From Haloarcula salinisoli (GTDB taxonomy: Archaea > Halobacteriota > Halobacteria > Halobacteriales > Haloarculaceae), in the NCBI RefSeq assembly GCF_019599405.1, contig NZ_RKLQ01000003.1, positions 62,001 through 126,000 of the forward strand: a stretch of 64,000 nt of DNA, written 5' to 3'. Position numbers and translations under genes: made by a program. Positions 52,412-61,200 of this stretch are shown one piece after another. Below the pieces are notes generated by a model. The model was not told where the DNA came from. It made no database searches and saw only the letters and a list, made by a program, of their open reading frames with translations. Positions within the stretch are counted from its first letter, which is position 1. Every line of letters starts with the position of its first letter.

Positions 52412-52708
52412 CTACGCCCGCTCCCAGTCCTTGCACTCGATACAGACCAGGCCGCCCTCCTGCTGCCAGCGCCGCTCGATTGTCTCGCCACAGGCCTCGC
52501 AAGTCGCCCCCTCGTCGTTCCAAGCGTAGGTCGTTCTGGCCGGTTCGACGTCGGTCGCGTCCGTCTCTGGCTCGTCGGCGTCCGCCGGTTCTCCCTCACC
52601 GGCTGGCTCCACTTCCGTCTCGTCCGCTGGCTCCACAGCGTCCGTCGCCTCGGACTGCTCGCTCGACTCACCGCCGAGGAACTCGTCCAGCGAGGCGTCT
52701 TCGCCCAT
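52412..52708 (-). CDS. Haloarchaeal zinc-finger protein with acidic N terminus
   Basis: 98 aa from the ATG at 52706-52708 (GTG at 52715 possible). Residues 1-60 are Glu/Ala/Pro-rich and disordered. The C terminus has C-E-A-C-G-E-T (about 70-76) and C-I-E-C-K (about 88-92), a treble-clef/zinc-ribbon. Function unknown. Confidence 0.75.
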   Translation of the reverse strand: MGEDASLDEFLGGESSEQSEATDAVEPADETEVEPAGEGEPADADEPETDATDVEPARTTYAWNDEGATCEACGETIERRWQQEGGLVCIECKDWERA

Positions 52709-52845
52709 GGCCGTCACTGCGTCCGCACGCGGGAAATAGCTGTCTGCTCTCCGGGAGTGATTTGATCAGTGGCGTGCTGGAGCGCTGGCACAGCCCGGTG
52801 TGGCCGGCCACGTATCCCCGTCACCATCTCCGCGTTCGGTGTCGG

Positions 52846-53349
52846 TCAGGCTGTTGCCGACCGTATCGCTTCGATGTGGCCGAGCAGGTCATCGACCGAC
52901 GGTCGGTCTCCGGGAGTCTTGCCGCGGTGGACGTGGGCCACGCTCGGCCCGCTCCCGGTCGTGTCGACCACCACTGCTTCCGGCATCCGACCCACCATGT
53001 CGTGGAGTGCGCCCAGCGCCCCGAACCGCACCGGCTGGTCGTACTCTTCACTCGCGGTTTTCGACTCGTCAGCCAGCAGTGGGAACGGCAGCGCGACCTC
53101 GTCGTTCCAGTCGCGTGTCTTTCCGAGTGGCTCGGGGAGAATCGCGACCACGTCGGCGTCCAGCGCCTCGAAATCGTCGTAGTTCTCGGCGATAGTTGCG
53201 ACCTGCTCTTTGCATTTTGGACAGTGATAGTCCCGCAAGAACAGCAACACGACAGCGTCCCGGTCTGGGTCGCTGGCGTACTCGCTCAGCACGAACGGGT
53301 CGGGACCTGCCGCCGCGTTTCGCAATTCGAAGTCGGTGAGTTCCGTCAT
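52846..53349 (-). CDS. Peroxiredoxin-like (AhpC/TSA) protein
   Basis: 167 aa thioredoxin-fold. L-F-L-R-D-Y-H-C-P-K-C (36-46) has the redox pair C43-x2-C46 instead of the classical P-x3-T/S-x2-C of peroxiredoxins. Further V-V-A-I-L-P-E (66-72) and F-P-L-L-A-D-E (88-94). Suggests a thiol reductase or AhpC/TSA-family member acting on peroxides. It follows an HxlR regulator whose binding site probably lies in between. Confidence 0.83.
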   Translation of the reverse strand: MTELTDFELRNAAAGPDPFVLSEYASDPDRDAVVLLFLRDYHCPKCKEQVATIAENYDDFEALDADVVAILPEPLGKTRDWNDEVALPFPLLADESKTASEEYDQPVRFGALGALHDMVGRMPEAVVVDTTGSGPSVAHVHRGKTPGDRPSVDDLLGHIEAIRSATA

Positions 53350-53387
53350 AGCTACGGTAGTTCGTTCGGGCTCGGCGCGGATTAATT

Positions 53388-53416
53388 GTAACGTAACTAA
53401 TACGTTTTCACGTTAC
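53388..53416. promoter_or_regulatory. Inverted repeat upstream of the peroxiredoxin gene
   Basis: GTAACGT (53388-53394) and ACGTTAC (53410-53416) with a 15-base spacer lie 39-67 nt before the start, just upstream of a TATA-like CAATTAATC on the minus strand. Good candidate for the neighbouring HxlR protein. Confidence 0.55.
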
Positions 53417-53440
53417 CCGGTCGTAACTGTCCGGCGCGGG

Positions 53441-53827
53441 CTATCGGGGAAAGTCGTCGGGGAGGGTCACCATTTCGACGCCCTCGGGCGGTTCGAGGTG
53501 TTCCATTCCCCATTCGGCCATCGCCAGAATTACCGGTGCGAGCGAGTCACCGAACTCCGTCAGCGAGTACTCGACTCGAACCGGCTTTTCGTTGGCTATC
53601 TCCCGGTCGACGAACCCCTTCTCTTCGAGGTCTTCTAACGTATCCGACAGGACTTTGTTCGAGATACCGCCGACGGCCCGCTGGAGGTCGTTGAATCCCA
53701 GGGTCTCGACCTGGCACAGCTCGAGGATGACTACTGGATGCCACTTTCGACCGATGAGCTTGGCCGTCGCGGTCACCGGACACCACTTTTCCCCCGCGCA
53801 GGTGACTTTCATCTTTTCACTGCTCAT
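53441..53827 (-). CDS. HxlR-family wHTH regulator
   Basis: 128 aa. C-P-V-T-A-T-A-K-L-I-G-R-K-W (16-29), L-G-F-N-D-L-Q-R-A-V-G-G-I-S-N-K-V-L-S-D-T-L (43-64) and E-Y-S-L-T-E-F-G-D-S-L (86-96) are the HxlR family signature, with two Cys (10, 16) that could sense redox state. Start ATG at 53825-53827. Same strand as the peroxiredoxin, 91 bases upstream. Confidence 0.9.
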   Translation of the reverse strand: MSSEKMKVTCAGEKWCPVTATAKLIGRKWHPVVILELCQVETLGFNDLQRAVGGISNKVLSDTLEDLEEKGFVDREIANEKPVRVEYSLTEFGDSLAPVILAMAEWGMEHLEPPEGVEMVTLPDDFPR

Positions 53828-54094
53828 GTGTGATTCTGGTATCTGTGTCGATTTCCGGTTACCTATTAAAATCAGGTGGTGTTTCGTACTGTAGTTACTC
53901 TTTGTCCGTTCACGCTCGGTGAGAGCGAGACGCAGCCCCGTTGTTCGAGCGTCTCCACTGACTCTGACAGCGTTCCGTCGGTGATTCGTGTCCGTCTTTA
54001 CGACTGAAAGAGCGGTGATTCCGCGGTCTATACCCCGTCGCGAAGAGACCCAGCGAGCGGAAGCACAAAGTAGGCCCACTCCAAACGGCCGGGT

Positions 54095-54316
54095 ATGCAA
54101 AGTCTCCCCACGCAGTTGCTCCAGAGTATCCTCGACATGCCCGGGAAGTTCATCGACATCGCGCTGTTCGACCCCCTCTCCGCCGTTCTCATCCTCATCG
54201 GCGCCCTGCTGGTCGGCGCTGCCTCGGCGGTCTTTGGCTACCTCTCGCTGGGTGCAGCGGCCTCCCTCGTCGTCAGGCCGGGAAGCGGTCGGTCGCCGCC
54301 CCCAGAAGCGAAATAG
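54095..54316 (+). CDS. Small membrane protein
   Basis: 73 aa: an amphipathic N terminus and one long hydrophobic segment (about 28-60). Its 3' end overlaps the convergent mer gene by 44 bases. No family recognised; starts M-Q-S-L-P-T-Q-L-L-Q. Confidence 0.6.
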   Translation: MQSLPTQLLQSILDMPGKFIDIALFDPLSAVLILIGALLVGAASAVFGYLSLGAAASLVVRPGSGRSPPPEAK

Positions 54317-55247
54317 CGTCCTCGATATCGGGCCCCAGCGGCGAGGCGAAGACGACGCTGTCGGCGTGTTCTCGCAGTGCTTCGACCCGCTCGGCCACGT
54401 CTTCGGGCGTACCGGCGATACAGAACGCATCGAGCATCGGCTCCGTGACAAGGCCGAAGGCCTCCTCGAAGTCCCCCGCCGAGATAGCGTCGCCGATATC
54501 GCTCGCGACGTCCTGGTCGATGCCGTGGCGGCCAAGCACCGGCGGCGGTGAGCCGGCGGCGACGAACGCGACAGGGGGCCGGGCGGCCTCGCGGGCAGCG
54601 TCGGCGTCCTCGGCGACGCTGACGCTGGCGTAGGCCGCGAGGTCGAACTCGGTGTCGGCGACGCGATCCTCGCGCATCGAGTCGACCTGGTCGCGGGCCC
54701 AGGCGAGGTCCTTCGGATGCGAGCCGTTGTACAGCGCGCCGTCGGCGTGCTTGGCGGCCATCTTCGTCATGTGGGGGCCCTGTGCGCCGACGTAGACCGG
54801 AATCTCGCCGACCTCGTAGTTCAGCCCGGCGTCGTCGGCCTCGAAGGTGCCGTCGTGGTCCACGCGCTCGCCGTCCCAGAGCTGCTGGGCGACTTTGAAC
54901 GTCTCCAGGACGCGCCGGAGGGCGTCGTCGTGGTCGAAGCCGAGGTTCCGAATCGTGGACTTATCGCCCGGCCCGATTCCGAACAGGGCGCGGCCGTCGC
55001 TCAGTTCGTCGAGCGTCGCGACCCGCGAGGCCAGTGTCACGGGATGGGTCTCGTAGGGGTTGGCGATACCCGGCCCCAGAGACACCTCCTCGGTCGCTTG
55101 CGCCATCGACGACAGCGCCATGAACTGGTCGCGGTTGTTGTAGTGATGACTCGCGAAGACCGCGTCGAAGCCTGCCTCCTCTGCTGAGACGGCGAAGTCG
55201 GTGAGCTGTGCCACTGGATGTTCCGGTGTGAGTTCAATCGCGTACAT
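54273..55247 (-). CDS. mer: F420-dependent methylenetetrahydromethanopterin reductase-like (LLM class)
   Basis: 324 aa TIM-barrel. M-Y-A-I-E-L-T-P-E-H start, F-D-A-V-F-A-S-H-H-Y-N-N (27-38), G-P-G-I-A-N-P-Y (about 58-65), G-I-G-P-G-D (90-95). In the bacterial luciferase-like family, closest in pattern to Mer, which reduces a pterin-bound C1 unit with F420H2. Overlaps the end of cofE by 14 bases, so the F420 synthesis and use genes are coupled. Confidence 0.85.
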   Translation of the reverse strand: MYAIELTPEHPVAQLTDFAVSAEEAGFDAVFASHHYNNRDQFMALSSMAQATEEVSLGPGIANPYETHPVTLASRVATLDELSDGRALFGIGPGDKSTIRNLGFDHDDALRRVLETFKVAQQLWDGERVDHDGTFEADDAGLNYEVGEIPVYVGAQGPHMTKMAAKHADGALYNGSHPKDLAWARDQVDSMREDRVADTEFDLAAYASVSVAEDADAAREAARPPVAFVAAGSPPPVLGRHGIDQDVASDIGDAISAGDFEEAFGLVTEPMLDAFCIAGTPEDVAERVEALREHADSVVFASPLGPDIEDAISLLGAATDRFPA

Positions 55248-56007
55248 GAGACCACTCTCTGAGTGCGTCACGGACCACGTCTTTGTCTTCGGGTCGGTAG
55301 AGTTCGTCACTGCCTGCGTGGTCGCCGAAGTCGAACCCTCGCACGACGGCGACCGGCGTGCCGCCCGCCCCCTCGCCGGTGACGAGGTTGCCCGCGGCGG
55401 CGAGTTCGTCGACGACCGCCTGGACCGTGGCGCCGAGTTCCCGGCCCTCGCGGTCCGACTCCCCCCGCCAGTCGCGGGCTGCCGGTATCCCGGCCCAGCC
55501 CAGCGCGACGCCGCGCTGGCCCAGGCGGAAGGGCCGTCCCGAGGTGTCGGTGACGATGACCGCCACGTCCACGCCGAGGTGTTCCGCCAGCCCGGCCCGG
55601 ATGCGCTCGGCGCAGTCGGTCGGGTCCTCGGGGAGCAAGAGCAGGTCGGCGCCGGGAACGTTCGAGCGGTCGATGCCCGCGTTGACCGTGATGTGGCCGA
55701 AGCGGGTCACGGCGAGGATAAAGGGCGCCTCGGTCAGTATCTCCTCGCTTGCCTCGATGACGGCCTGTGCGAAGCGGGGGTCCTTCTCCTCGCCGGCGAT
55801 GTCGGCGATGCCGTCGGCGATGCGCTCGGCGCGCTCGCTCGCCGGGAAGTCGGCGAGGTCGGCCTGCCGGCCCGCGGCCTTCGAGACGATGGTACTTGCC
55901 ACACAGACGACGTCGCCGTCCTGCAGGTCCGCCCGCTCGGCGACGAGCTCGGCGACCGAATCGCCGCGGCGAACCTCCGGCAGCCCCTCGACCGCGAAGA
56001 CCTCCAT
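55234..56007 (-). CDS. cofE: Coenzyme F420:L-glutamate ligase
   Basis: 257 aa. GTP-dependent addition of glutamates to F420-0. Family features: M-E-V-F-A-V-E-G-L-P-E (1-11), V-A-S-T-I-V-S-K-A-A-G-R (36-47), V-T-D-T-S-G-R-P-F-R-L-G-Q-R-G-V-A-L-G (153-171). Full length, with no C-terminal FMN reductase fusion. First gene of the cofE-mer pair. Confidence 0.94.
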   Translation of the reverse strand: MEVFAVEGLPEVRRGDSVAELVAERADLQDGDVVCVASTIVSKAAGRQADLADFPASERAERIADGIADIAGEEKDPRFAQAVIEASEEILTEAPFILAVTRFGHITVNAGIDRSNVPGADLLLLPEDPTDCAERIRAGLAEHLGVDVAVIVTDTSGRPFRLGQRGVALGWAGIPAARDWRGESDREGRELGATVQAVVDELAAAGNLVTGEGAGGTPVAVVRGFDFGDHAGSDELYRPEDKDVVRDALREWSHVRD

Positions 56008-56100
56008 ACCCGCCCTGAGGCCTCCGCGGGAAAAAGGACGCCGTTAGTCGCAAGGCCCGCGAACAGTGGCAACGGCTGCCGGTGTCAGTGACGTGGGAGA

Positions 56101-56589
56101 CTACTCCGAGTGCAGTTCGACGTCCAGCTCCCCGTCGCTCACCGTCGCGGTCATCATCGTCGCCCGCTCGGCCGGCGCCGCACCCGTCGCGCTCCCCGGG
56201 TTCAGCAGCCGGACGCCGCCGTGGGTCGTGTCCATGACCGCGTGGGTGTGGCCGGACACGCCGACGGCCTGTTCCTCGGCTTCCTCCCGGACGATGTTCG
56301 CCACGCGGTCCTCGTACCCGCGCTTCGACCCGGTGCCGTGGGTCACGACGAAGGTCACGCCGCCCAGCTCGACCGTCGCGCGGTCGGGCAAGCCGATTCG
56401 GGGGTCCATGTTCCCGCCGACGGCCGTCAGTCGCGCGGCCAGCGCACGGACGTTCGACAGCGACCCTTCGCTGTCGAAATCGCCGGCGTGAATCACGTGG
56501 TTGGCGGCCTCGATGCGGTCGCGGAAGTCCTCGGGCACGTGGCTCGCCCGCGAGGGGATATGCGTGTCGCTGATGAGTGCGACGTCCAT
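56101..56589 (-). CDS. YfcE/MJ0936-type metallophosphoesterase
   Basis: 162 aa. Metal ligands D8 and H10 (S-D-T-H), D37 (H-A-G-D-F-D), N60 (G-G-N-M-D), H in T-H-G-T-G, and S-G-H-T-H. Small calcineurin-like phosphodiesterase; the natural substrate is unknown. Confidence 0.92.
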   Translation of the reverse strand: MDVALISDTHIPSRASHVPEDFRDRIEAANHVIHAGDFDSEGSLSNVRALAARLTAVGGNMDPRIGLPDRATVELGGVTFVVTHGTGSKRGYEDRVANIVREEAEEQAVGVSGHTHAVMDTTHGGVRLLNPGSATGAAPAERATMMTATVSDGELDVELHSE

Positions 56590-56641
56590 ACCCGGGATAG
56601 CGTCCCCCGCCGCAAAACAGTTCCTCGGGTCCGCGCGTCAG

Positions 56642-56953
56642 TCACTCCGCCGCCTCGGCGGCCGGGATGGCCGCCTCCAGCTCTTCGAGCCGCCCGATGA
56701 GCCGGTCCAGCCCGGCGTTGATGTCCGCGACACGGTCCTCGATGTCGTCGACCGGTACCGCCCCCTGCGGGGTCGGCTCGACGAGCCCGTCGTCTTCCAG
56801 CATCCGCAGCGAGTACCGCACTTTGTGTTCGGGAATCCCGGTCTCCTCGGCCAGCCGCACGATACCGATGGGCCCGTCGTCGATGACGGCCCCGAGTATC
56901 GAGAGGTCCCGGCTCTCCTTCTCGACCTGATCGCGTAATCGCTCCATGCCCAT
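56642..56953 (-). CDS. wHTH transcription regulator
   Basis: 103 aa. L-S-I-L-G-A-V-I-D-D-G (17-27), a helix-turn-helix region V-R-L-A-E-E-T-G-I-P-E-H-K-V-R-Y-S-L-R-M-L (32-52) and a wing D-D-G-L-V-E-P-T. The C terminus is a coiled coil. Two starts (56953 and 56947). Resembles haloarchaeal stand-alone MarR/ArsR-like regulators. The TATA-like TATATAAACG before the start (RC of 56979-56988) marks the promoter. Confidence 0.82.
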   Translation of the reverse strand: MGMERLRDQVEKESRDLSILGAVIDDGPIGIVRLAEETGIPEHKVRYSLRMLEDDGLVEPTPQGAVPVDDIEDRVADINAGLDRLIGRLEELEAAIPAAEAAE

Positions 56954-57417
56954 TCGTATCTATGGCTATCGGGTGACGGTATATAAACGCGGTCCTCTGG
57001 TGGGAGGCGCGCGAGCGACGCGAGGGCGCCTCCATGCGAAGCGGCGACCGAAGGGAGCCGCAGAGCGGTGGTGAGCGAGGGCCCGAACGGAGTGAGGGAC
57101 CTCGAAGTGGAACGGCGAGCGAAGCGAGGCGTGGAACAGTGTGGGAAGGCGCGCGAGCATAGCGAGGCGTGAGTGGAACGAACGCCTCGAAAGCGAACGG
57201 TGAAACCGTGAGCGACGCGAGGGCGCCTCCGTACTCACGGCTCCCTGCGGTCGCCGTTCGTTTGTAACGAGGCGAGTCGCTACGCTCCTCGCCTCGCTAC
57301 TCCTCGCGGGTCACTTCGTTCACGGCTTCGCCGTTCACTATCGAGGTGGTCACTTCGTTCCCACCTTGCTTTCCCCGCTCGCTCGTTCGGAGACACCTCC
57401 CGCTGGTCGGTGTCTCC
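56954..57417. repeat. Hairpin-rich non-coding interval
   Basis: Repetitive GC-rich hairpins, for example GGAGGCGC/GCGCCTCC (57002 and 57023 region), GCGAGCGAAGCGAGGC and CGAACGGAGTGAGGG motifs repeated with changes. No ORF of normal composition. Such runs of GAGCGAAGCGAG and its complement recur in several intergenic regions of this window. Confidence 0.6.
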
Positions 57418-58068
57418 CTACTCCTCTACGGGTTTGCGCCGCAACTCGTCGAGTTGGTCGCGCAGCTTCGACAGCTCCGTCTCCAGCTCCTCCCGGCGGT
57501 CGATGAGCGTCGACAGCTCCTCGGTGTTGACAGAGAAGTCGTTCTCGAGCGCGACGTCCAGCGCGTCGGTGGTCGCGGCCGCCAGGTCCGTCGACACCCG
57601 CAGTACTTCGCTCGGGGTCCCCCGGGACTCGTAGAGCTCCTGGTCGCCCGACAGCGGGCTGTAGGTTATCATCGGCGACTCGACGCTGTGGTGGTAGGTG
57701 ACGGTGTAGCTCGTATCCGTGACGGGGTTCAGCCGGTCGTCCGCCCGCTCGGTGCGGACGATGTTGAACGGTTCCGCCAGCGTCGGGTAGGTCTCGGCGA
57801 GGTCCCGCAGCCGGTCGGCGGCGGTCACGTCGAGCTGGGCCTCCACGTCGCCGAAGAACTGCCGCGAGTTGGTCAGGGAGAAGGCCACCGTGTAGAAGAC
57901 GGACTCGTCGCTGTCGGCGAGGTTCCGGAGCCGCTCGCGGACCGCCTCGTGGCGCCCCTCGATGGTGAGCTTCTCCAGCTCCTCCAGCAGCGCCCGGACG
58001 CCTTCCTCCCGTTCGAGGAACGCCTCGACGATGGCGCCCGGCATCTCCTCGCCCTCGATATCGTCCAT
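57418..58068 (-). CDS. Hypothetical coiled-coil protein
   Basis: 216 aa. Acidic, mostly helical with a C-terminal coiled coil (L-I-D-R-R-E-E-L-E-T-E-L-S-K-L-R-D-Q-L, about 186-204). The ATG at 58066-58068 is chosen; the long in-frame extension upstream runs through tRNA repeats. No family recognised. Confidence 0.65.
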   Translation of the reverse strand: MDDIEGEEMPGAIVEAFLEREEGVRALLEELEKLTIEGRHEAVRERLRNLADSDESVFYTVAFSLTNSRQFFGDVEAQLDVTAADRLRDLAETYPTLAEPFNIVRTERADDRLNPVTDTSYTVTYHHSVESPMITYSPLSGDQELYESRGTPSEVLRVSTDLAAATTDALDVALENDFSVNTEELSTLIDRREELETELSKLRDQLDELRRKPVEE

Positions 58069-58275
58069 GTCTTGCCATGGAACGCCGCGAGTAAACAGTC
58101 TGTCGGCGGGCACAAGAGCTATACCGGGATGTGTTGATGTACCACACGTCCACCCCGAGGTGGACCTATGACAGGGGCGGGGGCATTTGCCCCCGTACAG
58201 TGCTACGCTCCGAGCCGTCGCTCCCGACCGAACGTGACAGCCAGTAACTTGTTCGTCGACTGCGTCCCACCAGAT

Positions 58276-58803
58276 ATGTCCGCCCTCCAGCGGTCCCGAC
58301 GCGGTGTCTCCCGGCGCGATGTCGGTGCTGGCCTCGTCGCCGGCGTCGCCGCACTGCTCGCGAACGTCCTGTTCCACGCCGCCATGATGGCGCGGGTGTT
58401 CATCTCTGACCCCGCAACTGTGTTGGCCGACCCCGACATCGTGTTGTCCATAGTCCAGTTGGGGCCCCTCACCGCGCTCCCGCTGGTCGTCGCGCCCGTC
58501 GCTGCCCTCGTCGTCGGTACTGTCGTCTGGCGAATCGGCATGCCCGACGAGCCGGCACCACGCCGCGGTGCCGGCGCCGGCGTCGTGACGGCGTTTGGCT
58601 CGCTGGTAGTGCTCGCGCTCGTCTTCGGTGTCATCGCCGGGCTGTCCGCCATCTCCACTGCGCCGTTCGACGCCGTCGGCGAGTTCTTCGTCATCACGAT
58701 GGTCGTCTTCGTCTTCGGGACCGTCATCACCGCCTCCGTCATCGCCCCGGTCGGTGCGCTCGTGGGCTACGGCTACGAGTGGTCGCTGGCCCGGCGGGAG
58801 TAG
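58276..58803 (+). CDS. Hypothetical membrane protein
   Basis: 175 aa, four membrane segments (about 16-38, 58-82, 94-120, 135-160) after a basic N terminus (Q-R-S-R-R-G-V-S-R-R). No family recognised. Start 58276 is preferred to the in-frame 58168, whose added residues look random. Confidence 0.65.
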   Translation: MSALQRSRRGVSRRDVGAGLVAGVAALLANVLFHAAMMARVFISDPATVLADPDIVLSIVQLGPLTALPLVVAPVAALVVGTVVWRIGMPDEPAPRRGAGAGVVTAFGSLVVLALVFGVIAGLSAISTAPFDAVGEFFVITMVVFVFGTVITASVIAPVGALVGYGYEWSLARRE

Positions 58804-58848
58804 CGTCGTCAGCGAGACGGCTCGCTGTGGAGTTACGTTAGAGAGAAA

Positions 58849-59360
58849 GCGCCCGGAGCGGGATTTGAACCCGGGCAAACGCTCGCTAACGCTCGCGTTT
58901 GCGTGATTCAAATCCCTCACAGCCGCACAGCGAAAGCAGAACGCGGCGCGATGAAACGCGCCGCTTGCCAATTTGAGTTCGAAGAAGCGCCCGGAGCGGG
59001 ATTTGAACCGGAGCCAGACGTGCTCGCTCCCTTCGGTCGCTGTGCGCGACTGGCAGGGTTCAAATCCCTCGTAGTCGTTCACAGATTCGAGCGGTTGCGA
59101 CGCGATGAAACGCGTCGCTTGGTAGTTTGAAATTGAAGAACGCCCGGAGCGGGATTTGAACCGAAAGAAGACTCGCTGACGCTCGTCTTCTAGGGTTCAA
59201 ATCCGCTCATTTCCGTTTCAACTGCTCACGGAGACGAGCACACGCTACGCGGTGCTCGCCGATTTGTTCGCAGTAGAAGACGCCCGGAGCGGGATTTGAA
59301 CCGGAACCAGACGTGCTCGCTCCCTTCGGTCGCTGTGCGCGACTGGCAGGGTTCAAATCC
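58849..59360 (-). repeat. Tandem tRNA-Asp-derived palindromic units
   Basis: Four units begin at 58849, 58988, 59141 and 59281. Each opens (G)CGCCCGGAGCGGGATTTGAACC, the exact complement of the tRNA-Asp T arm and acceptor end, continues into an inner hairpin (for example GAAGACTCG...CGTCTTC) and closes with the inverted T-arm GGTTCAAATCC. Period 139-157 bases, ending at the true tRNA (59437). Units 1 and the tRNA also share about 40 bases of downstream flank. Confidence 0.85.
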
Positions 59361-59436
59361 ACTCATCCGCGTTACCTCGAACTCGCTGTCGCTCGGCGAC
59401 GAGACGCCTCGCTGGGGAGTTAAGTTAGAGAGAAAG

Positions 59437-59509
59437 CGCCCGGAGCGGGATTTGAACCCGCGTCACAACCGTGACAGGGTTGTATGATGGGCCACTACAC
59501 CATCCGGGC
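59437..59509 (-). tRNA. tRNA-Asp (GUC)
   Basis: 73 nt. The acceptor GCCCGGA pairs with TCCGGGC, discriminator G. The anticodon loop CTGTCAC gives GTC and the T arm is GGGTTCAAATCCC. No intron. Confidence 0.95.
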
Positions 59510-59662
59510 ACGCTGCCTTGCTGCACTCAATCGTATCCCGGTCGTGGTATTAAGGCTTTCCAAAGGACGGCGCCCTGCCATGGGTCCACTTGACAGTAGC
59601 GAGCGGAAGCCCACCACTTTAGCGGTGGGTCCAAGCGACAGCAGGCACACACAGTCCACATG

Positions 59663-59806
59663 CTACGTCTCGTCTAGATTTTCTACCGCTTCCAACCCGG
59701 CTTCGATTATCTCTTCATAGGCTTCTGTGAGGCCCATATCCTGCTGTTCAGCGTAATCTTTCACTCGTCCATTCAGCGTGTGCGAAACGTCGATATTCGG
59801 TCGCAT
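59663..59806 (-). CDS. Small ribbon-helix-helix-like protein of the IS element
   Basis: 47 aa from the ATG at 59804-59806. The N-terminal strand [10 protein letters not shown] (2-11) followed by two helices ([19 protein letters not shown]) matches a minimal RHH fold. Divergent from tnpB with 38 bases between starts; likely a repressor of the element. Confidence 0.65.
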   Translation of the reverse strand: MRPNIDVSHTLNGRVKDYAEQQDMGLTEAYEEIIEAGLEAVENLDET

Positions 59807-59844
59807 TGTGGCTGTCCAAAAGACATTTAGACATAGAATTACTA

Positions 59845-61158
59845 ATGTCTGTTGTCGTGAGGCGAACCAACACGTTTGTGGTACGTCCACTTTCCGACGA
59901 CGACGAGCGGATACTGCGAGACCTGTTGGACGCCTCTGCGAGCCTGTGGAACGAACTCAATCACGAGCGCCGCCAGCAGTTCTTCGATGGTGAAAGCGTC
60001 TGGGACACCGCCGACTACCGCAAACAGTACGTCGGTGTTCTCGGCTCTGCCACCGCACAGCAAGTGATTCGAAAGAACAAGTCAGCGTGGCAGTCGTTCT
60101 TCGCCGCCAGCGAGAACGCCGAGAATACTGCTCCGCCGGGCTACTGGGGCAACGAGGAAGAAGGCCGCGAGCTACGCACCTTCATCCGCAACGACTCCTA
60201 CACGCCGGAAACCGGTGAGCGGTCGCGGCTGGAAATTCCAGTCGGCCAAGACCTGAAAGACGAACACGGCCTTGGCTACCACGACCGCCTTCGCCTCGAA
60301 GTGCGTGGCACCCCGAAGTGGGAGGGAGAACAGGGCCGTTTGGAGATACAGTACGACGAGACAGACGACACGCTCAGGGCCTTTCAGCCTGTCACTGTAC
60401 CTAATTCTCGGCAGGATTCACCATTGACTTCTCACGAAGCCGCGCTGGACGTGGGCGCAAACAATCTCGTCGCCTGTACCACCACGACTGGCCAGCAGTA
60501 TCTCTACGAAGGCCGAGACCTGTTCGACCGCTTCCGCGAGACGACCGAGGAAATCGCCCGTCTCCAGTCCAAACTTCGTGACGGGCGGTACAGCAGTCAG
60601 CGGATACGACGGCTGTACCGCAAACGGACTCGGCGGCGCGACCACGCACAGGATGCACTGGTACGGGATTTGATGGAACGACTGTACGCCGAAGGTGTCG
60701 CTACAGTGTACGTGGGCGACCTCACCGACGTTCTCTTGACGCACTGGTGCGCCGAGGTGAACGCAAAGACCAACCAGTTTTGGGCGTTCCGGGCGTTCAT
60801 CGACCGATTAGGGTGTACCGCTGAGGAGTATGGCATCTCGGTCGAAGTGCGGTCGGAAGCAAACACAACCCAAACGTGCCCAGTGTGTGGCGAGCAGGAC
60901 GACACCGACCGGGACGGCGATGTGTTCCGGTGTCCGTGCGGTCACGAAGCTCATGCCGACCTGTGCGCGTCTCGGACGTTCCTCGAACAGCAGGCTGGCG
61001 AACCCGAAGTCGGGTCGATGGCTCGGCCCGTGCGTCTCACGTGGGACGACCACCGTTGGTCGGAGCTACCATACTCTCCCGAGAGCGAAAGTCCCAACGA
61101 GAAGCGCACAAACCGGAGTACCGGCGACGGGAAACTTGCCTCGGTGGGGACAGCATAG
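59845..61158 (+). CDS. tnpB: TnpB (RNA-guided nuclease family) of the IS1341 type
   Basis: 437 aa. RuvC-I Asp202 in A-L-D-V-G-A, RuvC-III Asp372 in H-A-D-L, and zinc finger C345-x2-C348 with C363-x-C365. The RuvC-II region reads [12 protein letters not shown]: no glutamate is present where related haloarchaeal proteins, as I remember them, have D-V-L-E-T-H-W. So the nuclease may be inactive. TnpB normally binds an omegaRNA made from the 3' end of its gene. ATG at 59845 chosen by position of the family start M-S-V-V-V-R-R. Confidence 0.88.
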   Translation: MSVVVRRTNTFVVRPLSDDDERILRDLLDASASLWNELNHERRQQFFDGESVWDTADYRKQYVGVLGSATAQQVIRKNKSAWQSFFAASENAENTAPPGYWGNEEEGRELRTFIRNDSYTPETGERSRLEIPVGQDLKDEHGLGYHDRLRLEVRGTPKWEGEQGRLEIQYDETDDTLRAFQPVTVPNSRQDSPLTSHEAALDVGANNLVACTTTTGQQYLYEGRDLFDRFRETTEEIARLQSKLRDGRYSSQRIRRLYRKRTRRRDHAQDALVRDLMERLYAEGVATVYVGDLTDVLLTHWCAEVNAKTNQFWAFRAFIDRLGCTAEEYGISVEVRSEANTTQTCPVCGEQDDTDRDGDVFRCPCGHEAHADLCASRTFLEQQAGEPEVGSMARPVRLTWDDHRWSELPYSPESESPNEKRTNRSTGDGKLASVGTA

Positions 61159-61180
61159 CCAACATCCCCACCGGAGGAAT

Positions 61181-61200
61181 CCCACGGTTGAAGCCGTGGG
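61181..61200 (+). ncRNA. Right-end hairpin, probable 3' part of an omegaRNA
   Basis: CCCACGGTT...AACCGTGGG-type stem 23 bases after tnpB. In IS605-family elements the RNA guide spans the tnpB 3' end and this hairpin, followed by the guide. Exact ends cannot be read. Confidence 0.5.

Noticed and set aside
57418-59082. 554-aa reading of the coiled-coil gene
   Set aside because: The N-terminal 338 residues run antisense to the membrane gene at 58276 and through tRNA repeats; only the part from 58068 is coding-like.
58849-59509. CRISPR array
   Set aside because: Repeats derive from tRNA-Asp, spacers are hairpins rather than unique sequence, and no cas gene is present in the window.
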